The notes beneath the pieces are model-generated. The model was not told the origin of the DNA and searched no databases. It was given only the letters and a program-made list of their open reading frames with translations. Both the position numbers and the translations under genes were made by a program. From assembly GCA_030695565.1 (NCBI GenBank), contig JAUYRZ010000079.1:62001-126000 (forward strand): a stretch of 64,000 nt of DNA, given 5' to 3'. Positions 10,823 through 19,622 of this stretch are shown piece after piece. Source of the DNA: Archangium sp. (lineage in GTDB: Bacteria > Myxococcota > Myxococcia > Myxococcales > Myxococcaceae). Numbering within the stretch: the first letter of the stretch is position 1; each line of letters starts with the position of its first letter.

Positions 10823-11533
10823 TTACAGTAGCTGCTTCTTCGAAACGACGCGCCACGCCGCGATCCACAACGCGGCTTCTTTCCTGGTCAACTTGCCGCG
10901 CACCAGGGAGGCCATCATGTCGGACACCGCGTGCCGATCATCGGTGTCTGCCTGCAGAAAACCCGAGGCCGACATGCCCTTCTCCATCGACTCGCGCACC
11001 TGCCGCAGCGCCGCGTCATCGGCCAGCACCGGGCTGGGCGAATACACCACCCCGCGACGCGCCATCGCCAGCTCGTAGCCGTACACCACCACTGCTTGAG
11101 CGAGGTTCAAGGAAGGCTGCTCGTCGGCCGAAGGGATGAAGGACAAGGCGTGGCACTGCACGATGTCTTCGTTGATGAGCCCGTTGCGTTCGTCGCCGAA
11201 GACCAGCGCCCAGGTCTCGTCGGTGCGTTCACTGCCCGCTTCCGCCAGCTCGCGGGGCGTGAGGCGGCGTTTGCCGTCGATGAGCCGCATGGTGGTGCCC
11301 ACCACCCAGCTGCAGTCGGCGATGGCTTCTTTGAAGGTGTCGACACGGCGCACCGATTCGAGCAGCTCACCAGATTTCACGGCGAGGCGGTTGAGCCCCG
11401 GGACCTCGAGCAGCAGCGGGTTGGGTGAGACGACCACCCAGTCCGTGAGGCCGAAGTTCTTCATCGCGCGGGCGATGGCCCCGAGGTTGTCGGCGTTGCG
11501 GGGGCGCAGAAAGACGAGGCGCGGCGGCTTCAT
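10823..11533 (-). CDS. TrmJ-type tRNA/rRNA 2'-O-methyltransferase (SpoU family)
   Basis: This encodes 236 residues. The SPOUT knot features are clear: RLVFLRPRNADNLGAIARAM at the N terminus (motif 1, with the conserved N and R of SpoU enzymes), LVFGDERNGL (motif 2) and PSLNLAQAVVVYGYEL (motif 3). This arrangement matches TrmJ, which methylates the ribose of residue 32 in tRNA anticodon loops using S-adenosylmethionine. The TrmJ C-terminal extension is short here. It probably forms an operon with the PHP lipoprotein downstream, though no functional link is evident. Confidence 0.88.
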   Translation of the reverse strand: MKPPRLVFLRPRNADNLGAIARAMKNFGLTDWVVVSPNPLLLEVPGLNRLAVKSGELLESVRRVDTFKEAIADCSWVVGTTMRLIDGKRRLTPRELAEAGSERTDETWALVFGDERNGLINEDIVQCHALSFIPSADEQPSLNLAQAVVVYGYELAMARRGVVYSPSPVLADDAALRQVRESMEKGMSASGFLQADTDDRHAVSDMMASLVRGKLTRKEAALWIAAWRVVSKKQLL

Positions 11534-11677
11534 GAGCGGTTGCTGTACCCGCTGCGGGCCATCAGCGGAATAGCGACTTCAGACGCTGGTCGTCGGACGT
11601 CGCGAGTTCGCGGGCGACATGCGCGAGTTACCACGGCCAGTCTTGAACCTTCGCGCTCACGCCGTCCTCCGACACAC

Positions 11678-12250
11678 TCAGATCCGCGGGTCTTCCACCA
11701 CGGTCGTGTTGGCGAACCTGTCGTGCAGGCGTCGATGCGGGGCGGTGACGAACATGCCCAGGTCGACCAAGCCGGGAATGCCGCAGGCACCGTACAGCAG
11801 GTAGGGGATCGCGTTCCGCATGAACAGGATCTGCAGCACGTTCGCGGTCAGCCCGTCGGACTGGAGGACCCGCAGCCCCAGGAGCCACTTGCCGAATGAC
11901 CGGCCGAGCACGACCTGACAAGCGATCTGGGCAAGGCAGACAACCAGGAACGCCGCCATGAAGGCCAACCCCCCTTCGCTGAGCGGCACCTGGCTCACAG
12001 GTCTGCCGCGCGCCGCCAAAGCCATTCCAGCAAACTGCATCAACATCGGCGGCACGACGAGCACGGCACCATCCACGAGGTGAGCGAGGGCGCGGAGCGT
12101 CAACCGGGCCGGGGGACGGTTGGCCAGAGGGCAACTGGGGCAGAAGCCGCGCTGCGCGAACCAGGCCGCGCATGCCTCGCACTGCTCGGAACGGCACCGT
12201 GCGCAGGCCCGGGTCGACGGCGAATCAACGTGTCGGTCACAGAAAGCCAT
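11678..12250 (-). CDS. RDD-family membrane protein with N-terminal zinc-binding motif
   Basis: This encodes 190 residues from the ATG at 12250; GAGAG just upstream and a family-like N terminus (MAFCDRHVDSPSTRACARC) support this start. The first 45 residues contain eight cysteines in CxxC-like pairs (CARCRSEQC, CEAC, CPSC), a small zinc-binding unit like those on many myxobacterial RDD proteins. The RDD domain follows, with LTLRALAHLVDG, SFGKWLLGLRVL and a PHRRLHDRFANT end. About three membrane helices are predicted. RDD proteins have uncertain roles (some act in ion exchange). It is divergent from the gene at 12322, with a 71 bp gap. The 144 bp between 11534 and 11677 hold nothing recognisable. 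Confidence 0.82.
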   Translation of the reverse strand: MAFCDRHVDSPSTRACARCRSEQCEACAAWFAQRGFCPSCPLANRPPARLTLRALAHLVDGAVLVVPPMLMQFAGMALAARGRPVSQVPLSEGGLAFMAAFLVVCLAQIACQVVLGRSFGKWLLGLRVLQSDGLTANVLQILFMRNAIPYLLYGACGIPGLVDLGMFVTAPHRRLHDRFANTTVVEDPRI

Positions 12251-12321
12251 AAATCTCTCTAGCGCATGGCGCCGCCGCAGGGGTGGCCCGCGAGCTGAAT
12301 CGGGGGCTATACGGCCACTCC

Positions 12322-13386
12322 GTGAGCACCGCCGCGCCGTCACTCGCCATCATTTCCCCCGTGAAGGACTTCCTCTTTTTCTTCGCGTCGGCTGGCGTGG
12401 TGCTGGTCGCCTGGTTCGCCTCATCCGTCCTTCACGTCGACGGCTACACCATCCTCGCCACCGTCGCGGTCGCCTCGAACGGCCCGCACCTCGTCTCGAC
12501 CTGGACGCGCGTCTACTTCGACCCGAAAGAGTGGCGTTCACGCCCCCTCGCTACCGTGGGCATGCCGCTCTTCATCTTCGGGCTCGTCTTCCTCTTGAAC
12601 TGGAAGCTCGAGGCCTACGGACCGCGCGTGTTGAACTCGACGATCCTCTACTGGGCCACCTGGCACTTCGTCGCTCAGAACTGGGGCATCCTCCGCATCT
12701 ACCAGCGCAAGTCAGGCGAGCCAGTGACCTCGTGGGCGACGAAGCTTGAGCGTCCGCTGCTCATGCTCATCGTGCTCTTCTGCGTCTCGCACCGCCTCTA
12801 CACCGGCCCGCGCATGCTCTTCGGAGTCGAGATCTTCTACCCGACGCTCCCCCGCGCGCTGGTGCTGGGCCTGCTCGCGCCGATCTTCTTCCTGCTCGGT
12901 TCTCTGCTCGTCGCGCGCATTCGGGAACGCCATCAGCCCTGGGCGAAAGCGTCGTGGCTGCGCCTGGCGTTCATCGGCTGTTCTTTTCTCGGCTTCTTCG
13001 TGCCGTTTCAGCTGATCACCTCTGACGACACTTCCGCGTTCGCCGCGGCCGCCTGCTGGCACGGCTTTCAGTACCTGGGGATGATGCGCCACTACAACCT
13101 CAACGCCTGGAAGGGCGGGGTGAGTGAAGACGCGAAGGTGATCTCCTGGCTCTCGCAGCCGGGGTGGACACGCGGCTTTCTCTACTGGGCGCTGCTGATG
13201 TCACTCGCGGGCGCCGTCTACGTGGTCGTCTTCGGGCTCTCGCTGGTGACCAGCTGGAGCTTCTTCACGTGGGCCGGGGTGATCTGGGTGAGCCTGACGC
13301 TCTCGCACTATTGGATCGACGGCGTGATCTGGAAGCTGCGCAGGCCTGAGCTCGCGGCCCGCGTGGGCATCACCTCACCTGCGTAG
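12322..13386 (+). CDS. Polytopic membrane protein with conserved-looking histidines, unknown function
   Basis: This encodes about 354 residues from a GTG at 12322; an ATG at 12283 is possible but would extend into the promoter gap toward the divergent RDD gene. About eight to ten hydrophobic helices are visible. Several polar motifs lie near helix ends: SNGPHLVSTWTRVYFDP, YWATWHFVAQNWG, CWHGFQYLGMMRHYN and LSHYWIDGVIWKLRRPE. The repeated His residues within or next to membrane helices suggest a metal site, as in membrane oxygenases and desaturases, but I cannot match it to a named family. It overlaps tail to tail by 17 bp with a small minus-strand gene (13370-13567). Confidence 0.7.
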   Translation: MSTAAPSLAIISPVKDFLFFFASAGVVLVAWFASSVLHVDGYTILATVAVASNGPHLVSTWTRVYFDPKEWRSRPLATVGMPLFIFGLVFLLNWKLEAYGPRVLNSTILYWATWHFVAQNWGILRIYQRKSGEPVTSWATKLERPLLMLIVLFCVSHRLYTGPRMLFGVEIFYPTLPRALVLGLLAPIFFLLGSLLVARIRERHQPWAKASWLRLAFIGCSFLGFFVPFQLITSDDTSAFAAAACWHGFQYLGMMRHYNLNAWKGGVSEDAKVISWLSQPGWTRGFLYWALLMSLAGAVYVVVFGLSLVTSWSFFTWAGVIWVSLTLSHYWIDGVIWKLRRPELAARVGITSPA

Positions 13387-13567
13387 AAGACTTGTTGCTG
13401 GAAGAAGACGAACCAGCGGAATCCGATGGGACCGCGGCGTGCGTAGGTTGCGAGCGACCGCCGGAGCTGGGTTTCGATTCGCCCCCACTGTTCTTCTTCC
13501 CGAAGCGCGCCTCGGCGATCCCGGCGTGCAGCGAAGCGATGAGCAACACCACCTGTGAGATCCGCAT
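13370..13567 (-). CDS. Small secreted Ser-rich protein (candidate)
   Basis: This encodes 65 residues, MRISQVVLLIASLHAGIAEA then RFGKKN and a Ser/Gly/Lys-rich tail. The N terminus is a good signal peptide, and GGGAGG lies six bases before the ATG, a strong ribosome-binding site. The ARFGK start of the mature part followed by a Ser-rich stretch recalls a type of small exported protein I associate with myxobacteria; this is from memory and not verified. Against it, its start codon overlaps the start codon chosen for the SGNH hydrolase on the other strand, and third-position GC is a little lower than in neighbouring genes. Confidence 0.45.
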   Translation of the reverse strand: MRISQVVLLIASLHAGIAEARFGKKNSGGESKPSSGGRSQPTHAAVPSDSAGSSSSSNKSSTQVR

Positions 13568-14246
13568 GAGCGCCTCCCGCCACCACGATATTTCGTTTCG
13601 CAGGTTCGCTCTCGTGGTGGCGCTGTTGTCGGGCTTCGACGCACCTGCCGCAGACTCTGGTTCCATCATCAGGTACCTGGCGCTCGGAGACAGCTTCACC
13701 ATCGGCACCGGCAGCCCGCCTGATCTGGCCTTTCCTTCTCAGCTCAAGCGCCTCCTCCTCAAGCGCGGAGTGGAAGTGCGGCTCGAGAACGTCGCAGTGA
13801 ATGGCTACTCCACCAACGAGCTCATCGAGCGTGAGCTCGAGGCGCTGCCCCGCTTCAAGCCCGACACGGTCACGCTGGCGATCGGCGCCAACGATCTGGT
13901 GCGTGCTGACGACGCGAAGGCCTACCGCGCGAACCTGAAGGTGATCTTCAAGGCGATCGCGAAGGCGGGCGTGAAGCGCACCTTCGTCCTGCCGCAGCCC
14001 GACTGGTCTCAGTCACCCGTGGCCGCGGGCTTCGGCGATCCTGCTGAGCTGCGCGGGCGCATCGAGGCCTACAACACCATCCTCGCCGAAGAATCGAAGC
14101 TCGCCGGAGCGACGTACCTCGATCTCTTCCCCCAGTTCGTCGAGCAGGCGAAGCAGGGCTTCATCGCCCCCGACGGCCTGCACCCGTCACCGAAGGCCTA
14201 CGCCGCATGGGCGGAGTCGCTCATCGGGAGCTTTCTGGCAAAGTGA
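13566..14246 (+). CDS. SGNH/GDSL-family hydrolase, secreted
   Basis: This encodes 226 residues from ATG 13566, with a signal-like N terminus (FRRFALVVALLSGFDAPAA). The frame is open to 13392 but the upstream part lacks a plausible signal. Catalytic blocks of the SGNH fold are visible: block I LALGDSFTIG (nucleophile Ser), block II NVAVNGYSTNEL, block III AIGANDLVRADD (oxyanion Gly and Asn) and block V APDGLHPS (Asp and His). Members are lipases, esterases and acetyl-esterases. The exported location suggests action on lipids or polysaccharide esters. It ends four bases before the glycosylase gene, so the two are probably cotranscribed. The exact start is uncertain because no clear ribosome-binding site is visible. 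Confidence 0.82.
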   Translation: MSASRHHDISFRRFALVVALLSGFDAPAADSGSIIRYLALGDSFTIGTGSPPDLAFPSQLKRLLLKRGVEVRLENVAVNGYSTNELIERELEALPRFKPDTVTLAIGANDLVRADDAKAYRANLKVIFKAIAKAGVKRTFVLPQPDWSQSPVAAGFGDPAELRGRIEAYNTILAEESKLAGATYLDLFPQFVEQAKQGFIAPDGLHPSPKAYAAWAESLIGSFLAK

Positions 14247-14250
14247 GGCC

Positions 14251-15165
14251 GTGCCCGAGTATCCGGACCTGGAGCTCTATCTCTCCTCACTCGCCCCGCG
14301 GGTGATGGGGCAGCCGCTCGAACGGGTGCGGCTGGGCAGTCCCTTCGTGTTGCGCAGCGTCGAGCCGCCGCTCAGCAGCACCTTCGGCAAGAAGCTGGTC
14401 GCACTGCGCCGCCTGGGGAAACGCCTCATCTTCGAGCTCGAAGGTGAGCTGTTCATCGTCATTCACCTGATGATCGCCGGCCGCTTTCAGTGGAAGCCCG
14501 CGGGCTTCAAGCTCCCCGGGCGTGCGGGGCTCGCCGCCTTCGATTTTCCCTCGGGCACGCTGCTGCTGACCGAGGTCTCCACCAAGAAGCGCGCTTCGAT
14601 TCACGTGGCCTCGGGTGAAGCGGCGCTGCGCAGCTTCGATCGCGGCGGCCTCGACCCGATGAAGGCGCACCTCGACGACTTCGCCAACCGCGCCCGGCTC
14701 GAGAACCACACCCTCAAACGCACCCTCACCGACCCGCGGCTCTTCGCGGGCATCGGCAACGCGTACTCCGATGAGATCCTCCACCGCGCCAAACTCTCGC
14801 CGGTGAAGCAGACCAAGACCCTCACCGGCGAAGAACTCTCCCGGCTCTACGAGGCGACCCGCAGCGTGCTCGCCGAGTGGCTGGAGCGCCTGAGGGCCGA
14901 AACCGGCGAAGACTGGCCCGAAAAGGTCACCGCTTTTCGCCCCGAAATGGCCGTGCATGGCAAACACAAGCAGCCATGCCCGGTGTGCGGCGCGCTGGTG
15001 CAGCGCATCGTTCACGCCGATAACGAGACGAATTACTGCGCGCGGTGCCAGACCGGTGGCAAGTTGCTCGCCGATCGATCGCTCTCGCGACTGCTCAAAG
15101 AAGACTGGCCGGCGACCCTCGAAGAGCTTGAGGAATATGTGGCCTCACGGGGACCCACACAGTAG
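14251..15165 (+). CDS. Fpg/Nei-family DNA glycosylase
   Basis: This encodes 304 residues from a GTG codon. Pro2 and Glu3 (MPEYPDLE) are the catalytic residues of the Fpg/Nei superfamily, which fixes the start exactly. Further features are LRRLGKRLIFEL with the conserved Lys, HLMIAGRF, the helix-two-turn-helix GIGNAYSDEILH, and a C-terminal zinc finger (CPVCGA ... CARCQTGG) ending in DRSLSRLLK. These enzymes excise oxidised bases and cut the strand by beta/delta elimination. The C-terminal end differs from classical MutM, so the substrate range may lie between Fpg and Nei. It is four bases downstream of the SGNH hydrolase. Confidence 0.88.
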   Translation: MPEYPDLELYLSSLAPRVMGQPLERVRLGSPFVLRSVEPPLSSTFGKKLVALRRLGKRLIFELEGELFIVIHLMIAGRFQWKPAGFKLPGRAGLAAFDFPSGTLLLTEVSTKKRASIHVASGEAALRSFDRGGLDPMKAHLDDFANRARLENHTLKRTLTDPRLFAGIGNAYSDEILHRAKLSPVKQTKTLTGEELSRLYEATRSVLAEWLERLRAETGEDWPEKVTAFRPEMAVHGKHKQPCPVCGALVQRIVHADNETNYCARCQTGGKLLADRSLSRLLKEDWPATLEELEEYVASRGPTQ

Positions 15166-15181
15166 AAGCTCCTGAGAAACC

Positions 15182-16825
15182 ATGGACTTGCAGAAACCCT
15201 ACGGCGTGGCACTGGTGTTGGCGCTGACCCTCGCGTTGGCCCCTTCGGCAGCGTTGGCTCAGAAGACGTTGTGGTTGGTTCGCCCGCTGTACCCGGGACA
15301 GGAAACGCTCGTCGATCGCACTGAAAAGGCGCTCGACAAGTTGATGCCCGGCGATGCCCGGAAAGACTCGGTCATCGGCCACCAGGAGCTCGCGGCCGCG
15401 CTCAAGGGGCAGACCGTCGCCGAGGTGCCGTGCTTCTCCGCTGACACCCGTTGTCCAGATCCGATCGACGTGTTCGTCGCGGGTCTCGGCTTCGAGCGCA
15501 TCGTGATGATCCAGGGCGGTCAAGACGAGGCCGGCTTCAAGTACCGGGTGGCCGCCTACGACCCGAAGACCGGCAAGAGCAACCCGGCCGTCGCCACCAA
15601 CTCGAACCTCGAGAAGGCGCTGCTGGGCGCGCTCGCCAAGGTCGTTCCCGCCGCCTCCACCCTCGACGTGCGCAGCACGCCCGCGGGCGCCACGGTCTTC
15701 ATCGACGACGTGAAGGTCGGCGTCACGCCGCTCAACACCCAGGTGCTGCCGGGCGAGCGCGTGATTCGGTTCGATCTCAAGCTTCACCAGCCCGTCGAAG
15801 AGACCATTCTGATTCCGATTCGCGGCGCGGCCAGCCTCGAGAAGACGCTCGACAAGGTCGCCGCTCGTATCGTGATCAACGCGTTGCCCGTGGGCACCGA
15901 GATCTCCATCGACGGTGCGCCCATCGGCAAGGACAAGGTCGATCGCGGCATCGCGCCCGGCGAACACGTCATTCGCCTCAGCGCCGAGAACCACAAGTCG
16001 TTCGAGCAGACCATCTCGGTCAAGCCCGACCAGCAGTACTCCCTCGACAAGACGCTCGAGTCGAACCTGCCGGTGAAAGACCCGAACGGCAAAGCCGCGG
16101 TCGCGGGCAAGGGTGAACCCGCGCAGCCGGTCACGCCCCCTCCGCCTCCCAAGCCCGCCACCATCGAAGATCAGATCTACGAGCGCCGCTCGTACTTCCA
16201 CGTCACCTTCGAGACGGCCACGCTCAACGGCAGCCGCCTGGTGGGCCGCCGCTTCGACACCGAAGGTTTTGGCCGCACCACCTCGTTCATCACGCCCAGC
16301 CGCACGCTGGTGGGTGCGAGCGCCGAGTTCGGCACCTTCGGCAAGTACTTCGGCATCACCGTGTTCGGCCTCTCCTGGCTGACCAACATCGACAACTGGC
16401 GCATGAACGTCGGGTACACGCCGGGCGAACGCTGCGAGGCCTCGCTGGGCACGTGCTTCGCCACCGCGCTCGACTCGGTGAAGACCAACCTCGTCGTCAT
16501 TCGCGCGCTGCAGCCGCAGGTGCGCATCGCGTTGTGGCGCTTCCAACTCGCGCTGCAGCTCGGCCTCGAGTTCCGCACCGGCCAGATCATCGGCCTCGAC
16601 GAAGGCATGACCACCACCCGCTACAAGGACGGCTTCGTGCCGCTCGACATGTTGCTGGCCGGCCGCTTCAACGTGCGCTTCTTCGTGGTCGACGGAATGT
16701 TCCTGCAGCTCTCGGCGAACTACACCAAGTACCTCATCGGCGAACGTTCGACCGACGACTCGGGCACCCTCTTCTCGTCGCCTGACAGCCTCGGCTTCAA
16801 CGGAGGTCTCGGTTATGCGTTCTGA
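15182..16825 (+). CDS. PEGA-domain outer-membrane barrel protein
   Basis: This encodes 547 residues with signal peptide MDLQKPYGVALVLALTLALA and a cut after AALA. Residues about 160-225 and 235-300 form two PEGA-like repeats (DVRSTPAGATVFIDDVKVG; NALPVGTEISIDGAPIGK), surface beta domains that often bind cell-wall material. A Pro-rich linker (TPPPPPKP) leads to a C-terminal domain with alternating hydrophobic strands and a final GFNGGLGYAF, typical of a beta barrel ending in Phe. The gene overlaps the following TPR gene by 11 bp, so they are coupled. It probably acts at the outer membrane; the partner and cargo are unknown. Confidence 0.75.
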   Translation: MDLQKPYGVALVLALTLALAPSAALAQKTLWLVRPLYPGQETLVDRTEKALDKLMPGDARKDSVIGHQELAAALKGQTVAEVPCFSADTRCPDPIDVFVAGLGFERIVMIQGGQDEAGFKYRVAAYDPKTGKSNPAVATNSNLEKALLGALAKVVPAASTLDVRSTPAGATVFIDDVKVGVTPLNTQVLPGERVIRFDLKLHQPVEETILIPIRGAASLEKTLDKVAARIVINALPVGTEISIDGAPIGKDKVDRGIAPGEHVIRLSAENHKSFEQTISVKPDQQYSLDKTLESNLPVKDPNGKAAVAGKGEPAQPVTPPPPPKPATIEDQIYERRSYFHVTFETATLNGSRLVGRRFDTEGFGRTTSFITPSRTLVGASAEFGTFGKYFGITVFGLSWLTNIDNWRMNVGYTPGERCEASLGTCFATALDSVKTNLVVIRALQPQVRIALWRFQLALQLGLEFRTGQIIGLDEGMTTTRYKDGFVPLDMLLAGRFNVRFFVVDGMFLQLSANYTKYLIGERSTDDSGTLFSSPDSLGFNGGLGYAF

Positions 16826-17786
16826 ACTCCGCTGGTCTGCGCTCACGTTGGTGATCGCTTCGACGTCGTTCGCCCAGGCGCTGGTCGGCTCGGGCGTGGG
16901 CAACGCCGACACCTTCGTCTCCGAGGGCAGCAAGCTCTTCAACAAGAAGCAGTACGCCAAGGCCGCCGACTCGTTCTTGAAGGCCACCCGCGCCAACCCC
17001 GCGCTCCCGCAGACCTACGCGCAGCTCGCCCGCGCCCAGCTGCTCGCCAAAGAACTGCAGCGCGCCTGCTACGCCTACCGCGTCTATCTGAAGTCGGTGC
17101 CCGACAGCCCCGATCGCAAGAAGGCCGCCGCCGAGAGCGATCAGTGCGAGCGCCAGGTGAAGGGCCTGCGCAAGCCTCCCGAGGATCCCACCAGGGGGTT
17201 CGTCGATCAGCGCGCTGCGTTCTTCACGGCGCTCGACGCCAAGCAGCTGCTCGGTGCGGGCTCTGCTTCGGAGACCCTGCGCGCCCTGGTGAAAGAAGGC
17301 TTCCTCGGGCCCGAGCTGGGCGAGATGGCCACCAAGCTGGGCGCCGCTGCCACCGCTGAAGCCGAAGCCGTGCACAAGCAGGCGCTCGCGGGGGCTCAGC
17401 TGACCCCCGAAGTGCTGCGCAGCGCACGCCCGCTGTACCAGGTGGCGCAAGACGTGGGCTCCACCGCTGCCGATGCCCGCGGCCGCATGGCCTTCCTCGA
17501 CGGTCTGGCAGAGCTCAACGAGAAGTCGTGGAAGAAGGCCGAAGCGCACTTCGTGGAGGCCGCCAGGAGCGACCCCGACAACAAGGAGTATGTCTTCTTC
17601 AAGGGCCTCGCCCTCGTTCAGGCAGGTGACCGCGCCGCCGCGCTCAAGGTGATGGAAACGCAGTTGAAAGACGACCCGCGGACGGCGGTGTTGCGTGCAG
17701 CGCTCGCGCTGGGCGATTCTCCCGTCTCCGGCGCCACGGAGCTCGAGAAGCTCCTCTTCAACACGCGCTATCCGCCGGAGAAGTAG
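16815..17786 (+). CDS. Periplasmic TPR-repeat protein
   Basis: This encodes 323 residues. The N terminus (ELRWSALTLVIASTSFAQ) is a signal peptide. At least two TPR-type helix pairs are visible (GSKLFNKKQYAKAADSFLKATRANPALPQ, split here by eye, and later KSWKKAEAHFVEAARSDP), with a helical Ala-rich middle. It overlaps the PEGA-barrel gene by 11 bp and probably acts with it as a periplasmic scaffold. No enzymatic motif is present. Confidence 0.75.
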   Translation: MRSELRWSALTLVIASTSFAQALVGSGVGNADTFVSEGSKLFNKKQYAKAADSFLKATRANPALPQTYAQLARAQLLAKELQRACYAYRVYLKSVPDSPDRKKAAAESDQCERQVKGLRKPPEDPTRGFVDQRAAFFTALDAKQLLGAGSASETLRALVKEGFLGPELGEMATKLGAAATAEAEAVHKQALAGAQLTPEVLRSARPLYQVAQDVGSTAADARGRMAFLDGLAELNEKSWKKAEAHFVEAARSDPDNKEYVFFKGLALVQAGDRAAALKVMETQLKDDPRTAVLRAALALGDSPVSGATELEKLLFNTRYPPEK

Positions 17787-17879
17787 TTCCGCGCGGCCAG
17801 AACGCAGCCGTCCCTGCGCGAGCAGGGCCAAGCAGCTGAAGCGCAGCGGAAGATGCGCCGAGGCGGAGTGACCGGGAAA

Positions 17880-19622
17880 ATGGCTGTCTTCATTTGTCAG
17901 GGGTGTGGGGCGGAACACTCGAGCTGGGGTGGCAAGTGCCCCCAGTGCGGCACCTCTGAGACCATTCGCCTCGCGCCGGCGACCGATCGCATGGTCGACC
18001 GGGTGGTGAAGGGGAAGTTCAAGATCATCCGCAAGCTGGGGCAGGGCGGCATGGGCGCCGTCTACCTCGCGGAGCAGCTGGGCATCGGCCACCGGGTCGC
18101 CCTCAAGTTCCTCAAGTCGGAGTTCTCCTCCGACGCCGAGATCGCCCGCCGCTTCTTGAACGAAGCCAAGTCGTACGCGCGCGTGGCGCACCCCAACGCG
18201 GTGGCCCTGCATGACTTCGGGCAAGACGAAGAGGGCAACCTCTTCATCGCCATGGAGTACTGCGAAGGCGTCGACCTCAAGAAGGTGATCGCCGAGCAGG
18301 GCCGGCTGCCCCTCATCGAGGCGATCGAGATCGTGCTGCAGGTCGCCGACGTGTTGGCCAACGCCCATGAGAAGGGCGTCATTCACCGCGACCTGAAGCC
18401 TGAGAACATCATGATTCGCCGCGGCATCCGCGGGGTGCACGCCAAGGTGCTCGACTTCGGCATCGCGCGCTTGATGGATGCGGGCACCAAGCTCACCGTC
18501 GCGGGCGCCATCGCCGGCACGCCCCGCTACATGTCGCCCGAGCAGGTGGAGGGCAAAGAGGTCGACGCGCGCGCCGACGTCTACTCGCTGGGCATCGTGC
18601 TCTTCGAGTCGCTCACCGGCCGGCAGCCGTTCGATGGCACCACCATCTCCGAGATCCTCCGCCGCCAGGTGATGGATCCGCTCCCCCCGCTGGCCACCTA
18701 CGCGCAAGATCTCGACTACCCCGATCTCGAGGCGGTGCTTCAACGCGCCTGCCAGAAGGGCATCGAGGGGCGTTGGCCCGACATGTTGTCCTTCGCCAGC
18801 GCGCTCTCGCAGGCGATCCCCACGCAGGCGCACCTGTCCGTGCCGCCCCTGCAGCGCAGCAACACCAACGTGCGCGCCGTGGTGCCGATGGCCACGCCCA
18901 TTCCCCTGAACAACCTCTCAGGTATCGCCTCGCCCGGCGCGCTGGCCGATCACGACTCGACCGCGCACACCCTGATCAAGACGGGGGAAGCTTCGGCCGT
19001 CGAGAAGCGGCCCGCAGTGAAGTCGATCGGAGACATTCAGCTCGATGGCCGCCCCGGTGCCGCCACGCAGATGGGCGACGCGTCGACTCCGCCCACCGTG
19101 CAGAAATCGAAGGCGCCGCTGATCGCCGTCGCGGCGATCGGGGTGCTGGCGCTCGCAGGCATCGGCTACGCGGTCACCCGGCCCGACCCGGCCCAGCCGG
19201 TGGTGGTGGTGAAGAACGATCCGCCGCTGGTGAAGGAGCCCGAGACGCCGCGGGTCGACCCCGGCCTCGAGGCGATGAAGCTCTTGCGCGAGCAGGAGCT
19301 GCGCACCCGCGAAGAGAACGCGCGCGCCAGCCTCGGCAAGGGCAAGACCGAATTCGAGGTCGCCAAGCTCGATGAGGCCGAGACGTATTTGAAGTCGGTG
19401 GCTGCCGACTCCGAGGCCTCGGTCGAAGCGAAGGCGCTCCTCGGGAAGATCGACACCATCCGCGAGAAGTTGAAGGTCGCCGGTGGCCTGCGTTCGCGTG
19501 GCCAGTGCGATCAGGCGCTCCCTCTCTTCAAGGCCGTGCTCGACCTGAACGGCCGGGTGAAAGACGCGCTCGACGGCGCTGCCGACTGCCGCCGCAGCAT
19601 GGTCAGCCCCACGATGGAATGA
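17880..19622 (+). CDS. Membrane-anchored Ser/Thr protein kinase with N-terminal zinc ribbon
   Basis: This encodes 580 residues from ATG 17880. Residues 1-25 form a zinc ribbon (C6, C9, C20, C23). The kinase domain spans about 45-310, with the glycine loop LGQGGMGAVYLAE, Lys in HRVALKFLK, catalytic loop HRDLKPENIM, DFGIAR and TPRYMSPEQV. All catalytic residues are present. A linker is followed by one membrane helix (APLIAVAAIGVLALAGIGYAV) and a C-terminal periplasmic helical, TPR-like region. This layout is common for myxobacterial PknB-type kinases. The stop codon overlaps the start of the acyltransferase gene (ATGA), so the two are translated together. FHA proteins in this window are possible readers of its phosphorylation, which is inference. 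Confidence 0.92.
   Translation: MAVFICQGCGAEHSSWGGKCPQCGTSETIRLAPATDRMVDRVVKGKFKIIRKLGQGGMGAVYLAEQLGIGHRVALKFLKSEFSSDAEIARRFLNEAKSYARVAHPNAVALHDFGQDEEGNLFIAMEYCEGVDLKKVIAEQGRLPLIEAIEIVLQVADVLANAHEKGVIHRDLKPENIMIRRGIRGVHAKVLDFGIARLMDAGTKLTVAGAIAGTPRYMSPEQVEGKEVDARADVYSLGIVLFESLTGRQPFDGTTISEILRRQVMDPLPPLATYAQDLDYPDLEAVLQRACQKGIEGRWPDMLSFASALSQAIPTQAHLSVPPLQRSNTNVRAVVPMATPIPLNNLSGIASPGALADHDSTAHTLIKTGEASAVEKRPAVKSIGDIQLDGRPGAATQMGDASTPPTVQKSKAPLIAVAAIGVLALAGIGYAVTRPDPAQPVVVVKNDPPLVKEPETPRVDPGLEAMKLLREQELRTREENARASLGKGKTEFEVAKLDEAETYLKSVAADSEASVEAKALLGKIDTIREKLKVAGGLRSRGQCDQALPLFKAVLDLNGRVKDALDGAADCRRSMVSPTME

Noticed and set aside
17787-17879. GC-rich gap before the kinase gene, checked for a small RNA or tRNA
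   Set aside because: I see no cloverleaf, terminator or conserved motif; treated as an ordinary intergenic gap.
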